Below are positions 52,402 through 60,807 of a stretch of 64,000 nt of DNA, piece after piece (the stretch's first letter is position 1; each line of letters opens with the position of its first letter). The stretch is from Halosegnis longus (GTDB lineage: Archaea > Halobacteriota > Halobacteria > Halobacteriales > Haloarculaceae). The notes beneath the pieces are model-generated. The model did no database searches and was not told the origin of the DNA. It was given only the letters and a program-made list of their open reading frames with translations. The position numbers and the translations under genes were made by a program. The stretch spans positions 62,001 through 126,000 of the forward strand of contig NZ_QKNW01000002.1 of NCBI RefSeq assembly GCF_009663395.1, given 5' to 3'.

Positions 52402-53348
52402 GGTTTCACCGTCATCTTAGCAGTAGCATCACTCTCTTTATCAGTGGTCTCGCCGGTGTAGCTGGCGAACATCTCTTCTAAAGAAGACTCCTCGATGCGA
52501 ACATCGGTAACAGTCGTCGTCTCTCGAACGCGGTCGATGAATTCGAGTTTGGCTGTTGGTTCGGCGCACGTCGCAGTGACGACCCCATCTCGAACCTCAA
52601 CATCACGGACGTTCGCCAGGTCAGCCAGCTCCGTCTCCGGTGGATGCGACACATCCAGTGAGACCTGAGCCCCCTTATTGAGTTGCCGTCGCAGCTGTTC
52701 AATGGTATCGACCGCGACTAGCTCCCCTTCAGCAAGGATTCCGACTCGGTCGGCGACAGCCTCCACCTGTTCGAGGATGTGACTAGAGAAGAACACTGAC
52801 GCGCCTCTGTCATTCTCTGCTAGTATCAGCTCTCGTAGCTCGCGAGCCCCGTTTGGGTCGAGACCGGCCGTCGGCTCATCAAGAATGAGCAGATCGGGGC
52901 TGCCAACGAGCGCAACGGCGAGTGCGAGTCGTTGAGCCATTCCAGTCGAATACTCGCCAGCGGGACGGCTTGCCTCATCAGGTGAGATCCCGACTCGGTT
53001 GAGTAACGTGGCGGGGTCATCCATCGCATCTTTGAATTCAATCGCAAGCTCAACGTGACGCCGACCACTCAACCGGTCGTACAGCCCGTAATTCTCAGGA
53101 ACAACACCGATACGACGGTGGAGTTCCTTACGCTCGGCCGCCACATCATACCCCAACATCGACGCGCTGCCAGCGGTCGGGGAGATCAAGTCCAACAGTA
53201 CGTTGATTACCGTCGATTTCCCAGCGCCGTTGGGCCCAAGAAACCCGAACACTTCGCTCGATTCGACGGTGAGGTCAAGTCCCTCAACAGCGGTCACGTT
53301 GCCGAACCGCTTGGTCAAACCTGTAATTTCGATAGCTGGATCAGTCAT
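52398..53348 (-). CDS. ABC exporter ATPase (operon 3)
   Basis: This 316-aa ATPase has Walker A FLGPNGAGKSTVI, signature EYSTGMAQRL, Walker B LLILDEPTAGLDPNGA and switch SSHILE. After the ATPase core a C-terminal domain of about 90 residues (LNKGAQVSLDVSHPPETELA, VEVRDGVVTATCAEPTAKLE, SSLEEMFASYTG) is typical of ABC-2 ATPases. It belongs to a different subgroup from the two XRE-controlled ATPases. A copper or antibiotic exporter role would be guesswork. Confidence 0.95.
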   Translation of the reverse strand: MTDPAIEITGLTKRFGNVTAVEGLDLTVESSEVFGFLGPNGAGKSTVINVLLDLISPTAGSASMLGYDVAAERKELHRRIGVVPENYGLYDRLSGRRHVELAIEFKDAMDDPATLLNRVGISPDEASRPAGEYSTGMAQRLALAVALVGSPDLLILDEPTAGLDPNGARELRELILAENDRGASVFFSSHILEQVEAVADRVGILAEGELVAVDTIEQLRRQLNKGAQVSLDVSHPPETELADLANVRDVEVRDGVVTATCAEPTAKLEFIDRVRETTTVTDVRIEESSLEEMFASYTGETTDKESDATAKMTVKP

Positions 53349-53444
53349 CGATCTATCCTCTGGTGAGACATCTGTGATTGTAATTCGGGGTCGACTGTTC
53401 GCGAGCCACGAACACCGATCCAGTGGTGCGACGCCGGCGCGGAG

Positions 53445-54122
53445 TTACTCCTGTTGGGTCGGAAGACGGGGAGCAAGTACCGACACGAGCGCGTCGAGAT
53501 CGCGCGTCTGGTACCACGCCGTTCCCGGCCCGGTGAACTCGAAGACAAGCCCCTCACCACTCAGGAGCGTCGATTTCAGCCCGCCGACCCGCTCAACGGA
53601 GTACTCGATGTCGTCGTCCCACGCGATGAGATGCTCGTTGTCGAGGACGTACGATTCGCCGGCATCGAGTTCAATCTTCTCAAGCCCGCCGTAGGCGTCG
53701 ATGAATGCCGTACCGGTGCCTTTCAATGCCAGCGGCGTCAGACTCGCCTCACCGAGCATCGATTTCACACCACCGATTTCGGAGTCGATATCGATTCCCT
53801 CAGTCGCGGCAAGAAAGGCCCCATCAACAGTGTATAGCGCCGAATCCTCCAGTTCGTGGGCCATGACATCACCAGGCGAAGGTGGTGCGAACGTGACTGT
53901 TCCACCCTCTGCGCTTGCAGTAAAGCTGTTCGCGAACGCTGATTCGCCCCCGAGCAGTGACTTCGCTGAGCTCAATAGCCCATCCCTGCTCGTGCCGGTC
54001 TCCACTGAGACAGTCGAGGAGTGACCGACCATTGCGCCCGGTTCTGCGATAATTGATTCGTTTGCATCAAGCGAGACGACAAGGTGTGTGTACGACGGTT
54101 GGTGTGTGAACTCGTAGTTCAT
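53445..54122 (-). CDS. AIM24 family protein (TIGR00266-like)
   Basis: This 225-aa protein is entirely beta, a tryptophan-RNA-binding-attenuator-like fold repeated: THLVVSLDANESIIAEPGAM, VGHSSTVSVETGTSRDGLLS, GGTVTFAPPSPGDVMAHELE, then GLEKIELDAGESYVLDNEHL and GLVFEFTGPGTAWYQTRDLD. These match the AIM24/TIGR00266 pattern (FTGPGxxxYQTR at the C-terminus). Function is unknown in archaea; a mitochondrial homologue affects inner-membrane architecture. It lies 96 bp upstream of the ABC ATPase gene, same strand. Confidence 0.9.
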   Translation of the reverse strand: MNYEFTHQPSYTHLVVSLDANESIIAEPGAMVGHSSTVSVETGTSRDGLLSSAKSLLGGESAFANSFTASAEGGTVTFAPPSPGDVMAHELEDSALYTVDGAFLAATEGIDIDSEIGGVKSMLGEASLTPLALKGTGTAFIDAYGGLEKIELDAGESYVLDNEHLIAWDDDIEYSVERVGGLKSTLLSGEGLVFEFTGPGTAWYQTRDLDALVSVLAPRLPTQQE

Positions 54123-54443
54123 AGGAGGGCTTCACGGAGTTGTGAATCTGACAAGCAATCAAACTATCGGGACAGTATTCTGAACGAAAACGCCCGGCGT
54201 ACACTGTCTCGCAACTTAGCTGAATCGACGCGTAGTTCGGGGGCAGCGTATTCGGTACGTCTGGCGTACATGCCGCCATCGAAGATTCGTGAATACAGAG
54301 GATGTAGTCAGCAGTTGGCCATCGTTGGCCACACCAATCTGAGTGACTCAGCCGATGAGTGGAACTGCATATTGGTCTGTCCACTGAGACCGATGTTAAA
54401 TATGAAAATAATTTTTAATCTGGTGTTTAGTATGCTATGATCG
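54123..54443. other. Promoter-side gap
   Basis: No gene is present. The AT-rich tgttaaatatgaaaataatt (54393-54412) is a probable promoter for the 54-aa membrane protein. Confidence 0.4.
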
Positions 54444-54608
54444 ATGCCAGTGCTCGATCTGATTGGATCCCTGCTTGTGTGGCCCCTCAGAACTGGAGCG
54501 AACTCTCTCACCGGAATCGTCCTAACGATCGGTTTGATGATGCTTGTGTTTCTCGCCAGTTATCTCTGGAAAAAAGCCCGGCAACTAATATCAGAAGATG
54601 GACCATAG
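54444..54608 (+). CDS. Small single-helix membrane protein (54 aa)
   Basis: This short frame starts MPVLDLIGSLLVWPLRTGAN and ends KKARQLISEDGP. It has one strong membrane helix (LTGIVLTIGLMMLVFLASYL) followed by a basic stop-transfer (WKKAR), the usual positive-inside pattern. The AT-rich upstream region suits a promoter. The frame is clearly better than the overlapping 78-codon frame in another phase. Function is unknown. Confidence 0.6.
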   Translation: MPVLDLIGSLLVWPLRTGANSLTGIVLTIGLMMLVFLASYLWKKARQLISEDGP

Positions 54609-54845
54609 AGAGCTCCATGGCTGGTGACCATTGTAGCACATTCTTTCTCGCGGTCTCAGAGGCGCCGGAGTGAGATACCCCGAGTCAGTACCTGTGGAGG
54701 TTGCACTCCCTGTGGATACACCCGTACCTACAAATGGACAAGGCGAGTGCCTCAGCGCTTGACCCTGGGACTGTTCCCAAAGCGCGTCATGGAAACAGGA
54801 AGCCCTATGCTCACGGGGCGAATGGCGTCAGCCGTGAGCGAGTAG
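54609..54845 (+). pseudogene. Decayed tnpB 3' tail / IS1341-type end
   Basis: A rightward frame ends RVMETGSPMLTGRMASAVSE before the stop at 54843-54845, a tail I associate with the C-terminus of haloarchaeal IS1341-type TnpB proteins. The nucleotide context gcctcagcgcttgaccctgg resembles the other element ends. The rest of the frame (CGGCTPCGYTRTYKWTRR) is a degenerate zinc-ribbon region. It is not functional. Confidence 0.45.
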
Positions 54846-54856
54846 GAGACGATAAT

Positions 54857-55351
54857 TCACACTTTCCTTACGGCAGAAACTGTTGCGAAGAGGGTGAATA
54901 ATCCACCGAGTACAATTGCTATAATCGGTGCGTTTGACGTTTGATTTTCCAGAAATGCATCTCCCGGCTGGTCGGGAGAAACATATGCGGTTGTCTGCGA
55001 CCCTTCTTGATACTCTTCAATAGCTGATTCGGCTCCTGACTGCGTTTCGTAGTTCTGTTCAATATCTGCGGGATATATTTTTGTTCCAGTATATTCGGAT
55101 CCATCATAAGTGTACTCAAACTCAACTACCGGATCGAAATTCGCGCCTGGGTTTGATGACGTTCCGCTGTCCGCCTCGATGTCGAGTTCAATGATAGTCG
55201 CATCAACCTCGACTGATTCTCGAACTGCCTCAGTCTGTTGAACGTAATCATATCCTCCGTAGCTGATGATCGCAATTCCGATGAGGATGTACAACAACGC
55301 ACCTTTGAGACTATCGGGACCATTGATATTCACACCTGAGTCGTCACCCAT
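54857..55351 (-). CDS. DUF3592-type membrane protein, paralogue of 24236-24679
   Basis: This 164-aa protein starts MGDDSGVNINGPDSLKGALL. A membrane helix (LLYILIGIAIISYGGYDYVQ) is followed by the external beta domain (VEVDATIIELDIEADSGTSS, FEYTYDGSEYTGTKIYPADI, AIEEYQEGSQTTAYVSPDQP) and a C-terminal helix (APIIAIVLGGLFTLFATVSA). The pattern YSYTYNGTQYTS / FEYTYDGSEYTG is shared with the paralogue. The 3' end abuts the tnpB remnant. Confidence 0.85.
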   Translation of the reverse strand: MGDDSGVNINGPDSLKGALLYILIGIAIISYGGYDYVQQTEAVRESVEVDATIIELDIEADSGTSSNPGANFDPVVEFEYTYDGSEYTGTKIYPADIEQNYETQSGAESAIEEYQEGSQTTAYVSPDQPGDAFLENQTSNAPIIAIVLGGLFTLFATVSAVRKV

Positions 55352-55903
55352 ACTGTCAATCACCACGAGGTTCCTTACAATGGAGAGAGAGTCGGGCGTT
55401 GCTGCGGGGCGCAGTTAACTGCGGGCTAACCTGCTCACACCACCGAAGGCGGTATAGCAGGCGAAGCAGCGAGAGTCGCTGTATGCGTCGTCCGAATGTC
55501 CAATCTTCTTGTTGGAGGGCTGTATGCATCGCCCCTATGTTCGCACACCTGGCAACTAAAAATTGTATATCGTCACTGTACACAGCCTACCCAACGTGGC
55601 TTTCGGTTCAATTGGACCGACGGAACCACCGAAGAACACCGCCTATAGGTGCGTCGTGTCAGAGATTGTCATAGTCTTGGTTCTGTTGAAATCCAATTTA
55701 TCAGATATATAACCAGATAAAACGGGTGGTCGTTGAATGGTGCGTATTGCCTGCTGGCACTTCTATCAGAACTGGTTGATGTTCAGCGTCGCGTACGAGA
55801 TACAGGGCGTATCTCGGTCACAGGCGTCCAGGAAGAGCGCCCCGGCAGTAGCGTTTCTCGGATGTGCAGGACGTTTATTTGCGAAGTCTTCAGATATATA
55901 TGT
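55352..55903. other. Intergenic gap with promoter and inverted repeat
   Basis: No gene is supported. TTATC-N13-GATAA at 55698-55720 surrounds agatatataacc, a TATA-like element. Closer to the next gene, agatatatatgtatg gives an AT-rich box directly at the start codon, and the message is probably leaderless or nearly so. Confidence 0.4.
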
Positions 55904-56542
55904 ATGCCAACACTGGAAGGCTGGACACTCTGGCTACACATCGGTGCCGGAACAGTCGCTGTGTTGGCTGGCGTTGGGGCGCTCGTGACGAACAAAGGGG
56001 GATGGCGACATCGTCAGGCTGGAAAACTCTTTGTGATATCAATGGGGGTAGTCGTTGCGACAGTGTTTGGTCTTCTCGTCTTCAACCCCACAACTTTCCG
56101 AATCATCCTCACACTCGTTGCGATCTTCAGTGGCTATTTCGCGTTCTCGGGATATCGAGTGCTCTCCCGAAAGCGACCTGGTGATGACGCAGATACGATC
56201 GATTGGGTCGCAACGGGAGCTGTCTTTGTAGCCTGCCTCGGCTTAGGAGTGTGGGGAGGCATATGGTATCTCGGCGGGCAGTCGTTCGGCATCGTGATGA
56301 TTGTATTCGGTACAATCGGAGTGGTATTCGCCACGCTTGATGCGTGGACATTCCGTCGGGATGGAACAGACGAGTGGATGGTGAGCCACCTCCAGCGGAT
56401 GATCGCCGCGTTCATCTCAACCGTCAGTGCTGTCTCGGCTGTCAACCTGACACCCATACTCGGCATTTGGGCCTGGCTTTGGCCGACAATCATCGGCGTT
56501 CCACTCATCGTCTACTGGTCGAATGTCTACAGCACCGAGTGA
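55904..56542 (+). CDS. DUF2306-like multi-pass membrane protein
   Basis: This 212-aa protein starts MPTLEGWTLWLHIGAGTVAV; the longer open frame upstream lacks any coding character. Seven hydrophobic segments are visible, with the opening LHIGAGTVAVLAGVGALVTN then KGGWRHRQAGKLFVISMGVV. The pattern Hi-x-GAxAL-(x)8-KGGxxHRxxGxxF is typical of DUF2306-like and related haem-protein-like membrane families. Conserved His residues near residues 12 and 35 could bind a cofactor. Function is unknown. Confidence 0.75.
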   Translation: MPTLEGWTLWLHIGAGTVAVLAGVGALVTNKGGWRHRQAGKLFVISMGVVVATVFGLLVFNPTTFRIILTLVAIFSGYFAFSGYRVLSRKRPGDDADTIDWVATGAVFVACLGLGVWGGIWYLGGQSFGIVMIVFGTIGVVFATLDAWTFRRDGTDEWMVSHLQRMIAAFISTVSAVSAVNLTPILGIWAWLWPTIIGVPLIVYWSNVYSTE

Positions 56543-56711
56543 TTGCCCTCCCCTCCAATTCTATCACTTGAGATGAACGTCTGAGCTAACATCGCTCAGA
56601 GCACGAGCTGCATTGACACTTTGTATGCAGCACAGGGGTTGTATCTGCCTGTAAGGGAGTGAACGGAACCGGCTAGGATAGTTTTACAATACGACTGAAC
56701 TGGTGTACAGT

Positions 56712-58130
56712 ATGAACGTGACGAAGGGTCGCTGGCGAGTTCTCTTCATAGTCGGAGTTGTTTTACTTTCAGGCTGTGCCGGCGTGGTGCCAGATGGCCC
56801 TGTCGACGATGCAGAACCTAATAACGGGTCTTCAACTCCAGTTGATGGCACTCTGGAGATGCACTACATCAATGTTGGCCAATCGGTGAGTACACTCATT
56901 ATTAGTCCAGGAGGTGAGACAATGCTGGTCGATACAGGCCATTATAACGACGACGGGGAACACGTCTTAGAATACCTCCAAGATCACGATATTAGTCGAA
57001 TTGATCACCTCGTCACCTCCCACAATGACGCCGATCACATTGGGGGACACGCTGCTGTCATCGAGTATTTTGAAACAGAGGCCGAGGGCGTCGGTACCGT
57101 CTACGATCCCGGTATCGCTGCGAGTACACAGACCTACGATGAGTACCTCGATGCAATCGAGCAACACGACGTACCCTTACTCGAGACCCGAGAAGGGGAT
57201 TCAGTCTCATTTGGTGACGTCGGGGTCGACGTACTTGGCCCACCAGATCCGTATCTCGATAGCGAGGACCGAAACGAGAACAGTATCGTTCTCAAGTTTA
57301 CTCACAGTGAGACAAGCTTTCTCCTCTCTGGTGATGCGGAGATGGATCAAGAAAGCTATCTTGTAGATACCTACGGCGGGCAACTCCAATCGACAGTACT
57401 GAAGGCAGGCCATCATGGCTCTTCAAGTTCCTCTACCGGAGCGTTTCTCGATACGACGCAGCCGCAGGCGGTGATTATCTCTAGTGCGTATGATTCTCAG
57501 TACGGTCACCCAGATGAGGAAGTGCTACAACGGTTTGCAGATAGGTCGATTCCGGCGTACTGGACTGGTGTCCACGGCAATATCGTGCTCGTGAGCGACG
57601 GACGTTCGGTGTCGGTACAGACGCAAGGCGATGTGGATACGGATCCACTCACCCTCCGTGATGCTGCTCCAATCGACCCGGGGACGGGTGGTGCGGTAAC
57701 TGAACGAGCTACGTTGGATAGCAACGGAACGACTATCGTTGAATCTACCTCTAACAGCAGAGATTCTGGCACGGATGAATCGAGTGACGGCACGTCAGGA
57801 GAGGGACTCATTATTAACGAGATTAATGCTGACGCTGACGGCGATGAGCGTGAGAACCTCAATGACGAGTATGTCATCTTCGAAAACAGCGGTGACGATG
57901 CTCTTGATCTCTCAGGATGGACGATTGAAGACGACGTAGGCCAGAGCTACACCATCCCGGATGGCTTCACACTTGATGCGGGCGAGACAGTAACGCTTCG
58001 AACTGGGAGCGGAGAAAATAGCGAGGATGAACTCTACTGGGGATCTGGCTCACCAATCTGGAACAATGATGGTGATACGGTGATTGTCACTACCGCCTCG
58101 GGTGACCTGGTGCTGGAGGAGGAGTACTGA
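56712..58130 (+). CDS. MBL-fold (ComEC-like) lipoprotein with lamin-tail domain
   Basis: This 472-aa protein starts MNVTKGRWRVLFIVGVVLLS with lipobox LSGC. The metallo-beta-lactamase domain (residues about 45-310) has MHYINVGQSVSTLIISPGGE, the zinc motif SHNDADHIGGH, LLSGDAEMDQES and LKAGHHGSSSSS, as in the hydrolase domain of ComEC-type proteins. After a Ser/Gly/Asp linker comes an LTD (lamin tail) domain at about 365-472 (GLIINEINADADGDERENLN, LSGWTIEDDVGQSYTIPDGF). It is an exported, surface-bound hydrolase, perhaps a nuclease or phosphodiesterase. Its stop overlaps the start of the DUF3006 gene (TGATG). Confidence 0.9.
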   Translation: MNVTKGRWRVLFIVGVVLLSGCAGVVPDGPVDDAEPNNGSSTPVDGTLEMHYINVGQSVSTLIISPGGETMLVDTGHYNDDGEHVLEYLQDHDISRIDHLVTSHNDADHIGGHAAVIEYFETEAEGVGTVYDPGIAASTQTYDEYLDAIEQHDVPLLETREGDSVSFGDVGVDVLGPPDPYLDSEDRNENSIVLKFTHSETSFLLSGDAEMDQESYLVDTYGGQLQSTVLKAGHHGSSSSSTGAFLDTTQPQAVIISSAYDSQYGHPDEEVLQRFADRSIPAYWTGVHGNIVLVSDGRSVSVQTQGDVDTDPLTLRDAAPIDPGTGGAVTERATLDSNGTTIVESTSNSRDSGTDESSDGTSGEGLIINEINADADGDERENLNDEYVIFENSGDDALDLSGWTIEDDVGQSYTIPDGFTLDAGETVTLRTGSGENSEDELYWGSGSPIWNNDGDTVIVTTASGDLVLEEEY

Positions 58131-58426
58131 TGGAAGAAATTGAACTACCGGATGGGAGCTACACGGCAGTTGTTGATTCGATTGAAGATGGACTCGCGAG
58201 AGTATTCTTTGAGCAAGATGGAGAAGAAGTAGGAGACGCTGTTATCGATGCTTCGCAGTTGCCTTCAGACGGCCGCCACGCTGATGCCATTCTGTCGGTA
58301 TCAATCCACGATCACCAGCTCGAAACCGCGGTTTACAGGCCAGAGAAGACGGCTGACCGAGCCGAGGATGCCCAGAATCGGTTTGATCGACTAGCAAAAC
58401 GCCCCTCTTCAGATGAGGACAATTGA
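58130..58426 (+). CDS. DUF3006 family protein
   Basis: This 98-aa protein has the DUF3006 core YTAVVDSIEDGLARVFFEQD then GDAVIDASQLPSDGRHADAI, and a charged C-terminal helix (DRAEDAQNRFDRLAKRPSSD). DUF3006 proteins regularly follow ComEC-like MBL hydrolase genes, as here, where the start overlaps the stop by one base. The partner role is unknown; no signal peptide is present, so the protein stays inside. Confidence 0.9.
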   Translation: MEEIELPDGSYTAVVDSIEDGLARVFFEQDGEEVGDAVIDASQLPSDGRHADAILSVSIHDHQLETAVYRPEKTADRAEDAQNRFDRLAKRPSSDEDN

Positions 58427-58679
<253 letters not shown>

Positions 58680-59060
58680 TCACTCGTAGTCGTAGCCCCA
58701 CTCCCGAAGCTTCGCCGCGACGAGGTCCTCATTCTCCTGCGCGACCAGCATAGCTGCCTCACGAACGTCCGACTTCGGAACTGACTCACCGAGCCGCCCC
58801 TCAACTGTGTCGCGAAGGTCGTCTTCGCCCTCGCGAACGAAGTCCCGAAGGAAGAACGGGACTTGATCACGTCCTTCGTTGACCTTGCTTCGCCGGTGGA
58901 TGTACGGCAAGCGGGGTGTCGATGGCTCCGTGGTTCCGCTGTCGTCGACCGATGTTTCTGCTGTTTCGGTGGGCTCCACATCTGTCTCCTCGACGGATTC
59001 TTCGACCTCTTCATCATCGCTGTCGTACGGGTCGCCCGATGAGCCGGATTTGAGCCCCAT
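58680..59060 (-). CDS. Acidic partner protein of ParA
   Basis: This 126-aa protein starts MGLKSGSSGDPYDSDDEEVE. Residues 1-50 are a very acidic, disordered Glu/Ser/Thr leader. The C-terminal half is a compact helical domain (LPYIHRRSKVNEGRDQVPFF, LRDFVREGEDDLRDTVEGRL, SDVREAAMLVAQENEDLVAA). Its start follows the parA stop directly, so the two are one operon. By analogy with small plasmid partition operons it is the likely DNA-binding adaptor for the iterons at 59960, although no classical HTH is obvious. Confidence 0.8.
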   Translation of the reverse strand: MGLKSGSSGDPYDSDDEEVEESVEETDVEPTETAETSVDDSGTTEPSTPRLPYIHRRSKVNEGRDQVPFFLRDFVREGEDDLRDTVEGRLGESVPKSDVREAAMLVAQENEDLVAAKLREWGYDYE

Positions 59061-59915
59061 CTACGCCACCCCCTCCACGATGCCTGCTTCACGTTCAAGA
59101 TGACGTGCAAGGTCTTCGAACGCTTCGAGCGTGTCCATCTCGTGATCACGCTCTCGCGAACGATGCTCGTCGACGTACGCGAACGGCGAGCATTGTTGTC
59201 GCCAACTCCCTTCCATCAGCGACGCCCGCTCGCCGATGACAATCGGCACATCGAATGGCCCCTCACGAAGCTCATCAAGGATCTCCTGTTGGTCATTGGT
59301 TCCCTTGAAGCCGATCGGGACGACCGCTAAGACTCCGACATCAACGCCGGTGTTCTCTTCTAACCCGGTCACAAGATCGTCTAGTCCCTCAATGGACTCC
59401 TGTCCCTTCGCTGTTGCCTCGAACGGGATGACGACGTTTCCTGTTGCTACGAGCGCATTGTACAGTACCGGGCCGGCCTTGCCTGCCGTGTCCACGATGA
59501 GGACATCATACCGGTCGCGAACGTTGGCCTCGTCAAGAACACGGTGGAGTTGGTGGTATACCGAGTACGACCGTCCGAGCTTCGAGGCCTTCTCTTGTTC
59601 CTGAATCAGCAGTTCAGGAAGGTCCTCAAGCATGTTGTGTGATGGGATGAGGTCAACGCCTGCTTCGACGGTCTCGACTAACCCGTCAAACGGCCCCTCG
59701 GGACTGTCGACCATGTGCTTGACGAGATTGTCGGCCGATGAGTCACCGCGGTCGTATCCGTCTGGCCCGAACAGATAGGTGAGTGAGCCATTCTGGGTAT
59801 CAAGATCGATGCAGAGGACATCGAGTCCGGCGCGTGCGTGTGCGACCGCGAGTGTCCCAGCTGTCGTTGTCTTTCCAACACCGCCAGCTTCGGAGACTGG
59901 CGTGTACGCGAGCAT
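59061..59915 (-). CDS. parA: ParA-type partition ATPase
   Basis: This 284-aa ATPase has the deviant Walker A SEAGGVGKTTTAGTL, the ParA-specific LDVLCIDLDTQNGSLTYLFG, Walker B VLIVDTAGKAGPVLYNAL and a C-terminal helical part. It is the haloarchaeal type without an N-terminal HTH. ParA drives segregation of low-copy replicons, working with the downstream acidic protein and a centromere. The tandem 13-bp iterons 45 bp upstream are the likely centromere/operator. Together with orc1 40 kb away it supports a replicon of its own. Confidence 0.95.
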   Translation of the reverse strand: MLAYTPVSEAGGVGKTTTAGTLAVAHARAGLDVLCIDLDTQNGSLTYLFGPDGYDRGDSSADNLVKHMVDSPEGPFDGLVETVEAGVDLIPSHNMLEDLPELLIQEQEKASKLGRSYSVYHQLHRVLDEANVRDRYDVLIVDTAGKAGPVLYNALVATGNVVIPFEATAKGQESIEGLDDLVTGLEENTGVDVGVLAVVPIGFKGTNDQQEILDELREGPFDVPIVIGERASLMEGSWRQQCSPFAYVDEHRSRERDHEMDTLEAFEDLARHLEREAGIVEGVA

Positions 59916-59959
59916 GGTTCTGGCGTCGGTGAGACATCTATTAAATGTTAGCCATATTG

Positions 59960-60063
59960 TGTAGTTAGTGGGTATAGTTATGAGCTATAGTTGGCTGTTA
60001 TAGTTGTAGGCTATAGCTGGTGTATGTGGCTACAAAATATAGTTGCTATGTGTAGTTGTAGTG
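59960..60063. repeat. Eight tandem 13-bp iterons upstream of parA (putative centromere)
   Basis: Octamers at exact 13-bp spacing: TGTAGTTA (59960), TATAGTTA (59973), TATAGTTG (59986, 59999), TATAGCTG (60012), TGTGGCTA (60025), TATAGTTG (60038), TGTAGTTG (60051). The array is AT-rich against a GC-rich genome and sits immediately upstream of the parA start. This is the expected form and place of a partition site or operator. Confidence 0.85.
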
Positions 60064-60807
60064 TGTCGGCACTACAACCTCTCATACGGCCGATTTCGAC
60101 GGTCTCAGAAGTTCTGACAATATTCGAGGCCAATTTGCCTGTGGACAGCTATGCGCTTTCTGAGAGCCTCCTACCCGATATCTCTCAGCGCCAACGGTGT
60201 CGTCGTTGTACACGGGCAAATTCGCAAACGCTCGGTCGGAGGGCCTGGACCTCGCGACTCAGAGGTATCGCCATCAGAACCACATAATAACCGTAGAGGC
60301 TGATGACACGATGACCAACTAGGTGGCCTGTCCCAGACAGATCTATCGCAATCGCTGCTTACTGGTCATCAGCTGCACCGTACTATGCACTATTATGCGC
60401 TATTGATCGTTGCCACATGATCTCCTACCGAAGCTGAACACGAGCGCCGGGGTATCGAATGGTATTCTAGAAGAGCTCCGGGCAGACCAAGCTAATATTG
60501 CTGAGCTTGGACACAATCTCTTGGAACCAACGCCGGTTGCACAACGTCGTCGCGCCTACCTGCCAACAGCTGGAATGAATCACGCACGTCGATTGTTGTG
60601 GTTGCTCGGCCACTCGCCACTGGTGGTGTCGCAGATTCAATATAGCAGTATACACTTTATCGATGGGTAAAACAACCGAATATCGTGGCTTGAGGTGTCT
60701 GAGAGGCCAGTATTCTGGGTCTCACTACCTGATCTATTCCACTCAGTTGTAATGCAATACAAATGAGTGGCTATTTGCACCTCCACGCTGTACGGTCATC
60801 ACGACGC
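60064..60807. other. Gap between the centromere and the recombinase gene
   Basis: No gene is called. An 86-codon rightward frame (60410-60670) contains ILEELRADQANIAELGHNLL, which is protein-like, but has no ribosome-binding context, recognised family or stop-to-start relation to a neighbour. The recombinase frame is open from an alternative ATG at 60763. Confidence 0.4.

Noticed and set aside
60410-60670. 86-codon frame between the parA iterons and the recombinase
   Set aside because: Plausible peptide but no start context, neighbour coupling or recognised family; kept only as a note.
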